Shown here piece after piece: positions 5,745 to 5,809 of a DNA stretch of 5,809 nucleotides (position 1 is the stretch's first letter; every line of letters starts with the position of its first letter). Made by a program: the position numbers and the translations under genes. The notes below the pieces were generated by a model that searched no databases, was not told the DNA's origin, and worked only from the letters and a program-made list of their open reading frames with translations. Location of the stretch: positions 1 through 5,809 of the forward strand of contig JASMAJ010000061.1 of assembly GCA_030754395.1 (NCBI GenBank), written 5' to 3'. This DNA comes from Candidatus Thalassarchaeaceae archaeon (GTDB lineage Archaea > Thermoplasmatota > Poseidoniia > Poseidoniales > Thalassarchaeaceae).

Positions 5745-5783
5745 CGGCAATCTGAGGGGTTGAGAGCCATGGACAGATTGCCG
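5745..5783 (+). repeat. Perfect 10+10 inverted repeat enclosing a start codon
   Basis: CGGCAATCTG (5745-5754) is the exact reverse complement of CAGATTGCCG (5774-5783), with a 19-nt spacer. The spacer holds the G-rich GGGGTTGAG and the ATG at 5769. In RNA this would put the whole initiation site in the loop of a 10-bp stem; in DNA it would be a two-half-site operator with centres 29 bp apart. Confidence 0.6.
5756..5764 (+). promoter_or_regulatory. Possible ribosome-binding site of the last gene
   Basis: GGGGTTGAG lies 4 nt before the ATG at 5769. It is an imperfect match to GGGGTGA-type archaeal Shine-Dalgarno sequences and sits in the loop of the 10-bp inverted repeat. Confidence 0.35.
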
Positions 5784-5809
5784 ACTCGAGTCGACCGTGG
5801 GAGTGCTGA
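5769..5809 (+). CDS. Start of a truncated gene, possibly an acyl-CoA carboxylase beta subunit
   Basis: An open frame begins at ATG 5769 and runs off the window edge after 13 full codons, MDRLPTRVDRGSA, with the next codon starting GA. The pattern LPTRVDRGSA followed by a probable Glu or Asp recalls the N-terminus of biotin-dependent carboxyltransferase subunits (methylcrotonyl-CoA or propionyl-CoA carboxylase beta), which often begin with a variant of L-x-S/T-x-[IV]-D-x-x-S-x-E-F. This rests on a few residues and is a tentative reading. The G-rich leader and the 81-bp gap with inverted repeats support a real, separately controlled gene start. Confidence 0.45.
   Translation, partial: MDRLPTRVDRGSA

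Noticed and set aside
5783..5795. Perfect palindrome GACTCGAGTC overlapping GTCGAC (XhoI and SalI recognition sequences)
   Set aside because: It looks like a cloning linker, but it reads in frame as a plausible protein start, and the same GTCGAC occurs at 374 and 5665, so it is probably natural.
5670..5807. Minus-strand open frame of about 45 codons ending in TAG inside the DUF63 3' end, with a protein-like end (GFDIIDVVIIEAESN)
   Set aside because: It could be the tail of a convergent gene, but it would overlap the DUF63 end and run through the inverted repeats. The plus-strand start at 5769 has a G-rich leader and a plausible family N-terminus. Sequence beyond the window would decide.

Overview
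The window looks like chromosomal DNA of an uncultured marine euryarchaeon, most likely Marine Group II (Poseidoniales) or a close relative. That placement is inferred from gene content and not tested. The archaeal/eukaryotic-type initiation factor 1A, Rio1 kinase and two-KH (Dim2/Pno1) protein, plus a DUF63 membrane protein, point to Archaea. NuoM/NuoN-type complex I subunits, tight gene packing and an AT-leaning composition fit that group. I see no tRNA, rRNA, insertion sequence, CRISPR array or other sign of a mobile element.

Region 1 (2-2109) is the end of a complex I operon: the C-terminal part of the antiporter-like subunit NuoM, then a complete, somewhat long NuoN. They are 17 nt apart by the ATG call, or overlap if a non-canonical ATA start is used.

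Region 2 (2110-4363) follows a 64-bp gap that probably holds a promoter. It is a compact operon for small-subunit ribosome function: aIF1A, Rio1 and a two-KH Dim2/Pno1-like RNA-binding protein. Rio1 and Dim2 act in late maturation of the small ribosomal subunit, and aIF1A acts on that subunit at initiation. The aIF1A carries a long acidic C-terminal tail resembling the eukaryotic eIF1A tail, the most interesting protein-level feature here.

Region 3 (4364-5687) is a 426-residue polytopic DUF63 protein of unknown function. It is larger than I recall for the family because of a central insertion between its two conserved halves.

Region 4 (5688-5809) is a short intergenic stretch rich in dyad symmetry: a 7+7 palindrome inside an outer 6+6 repeat, then a perfect 10+10 inverted repeat that encloses the G-rich leader and start codon of the next gene. 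That gene is cut off after 13 codons; its first residues resemble the N-terminus of acyl-CoA carboxylase beta subunits.

Most of the window is ordinary core genome. The points worth a second look are the aIF1A tail, the recurrent inverted repeats around translation starts, several start-codon corrections and the enlarged DUF63 protein.
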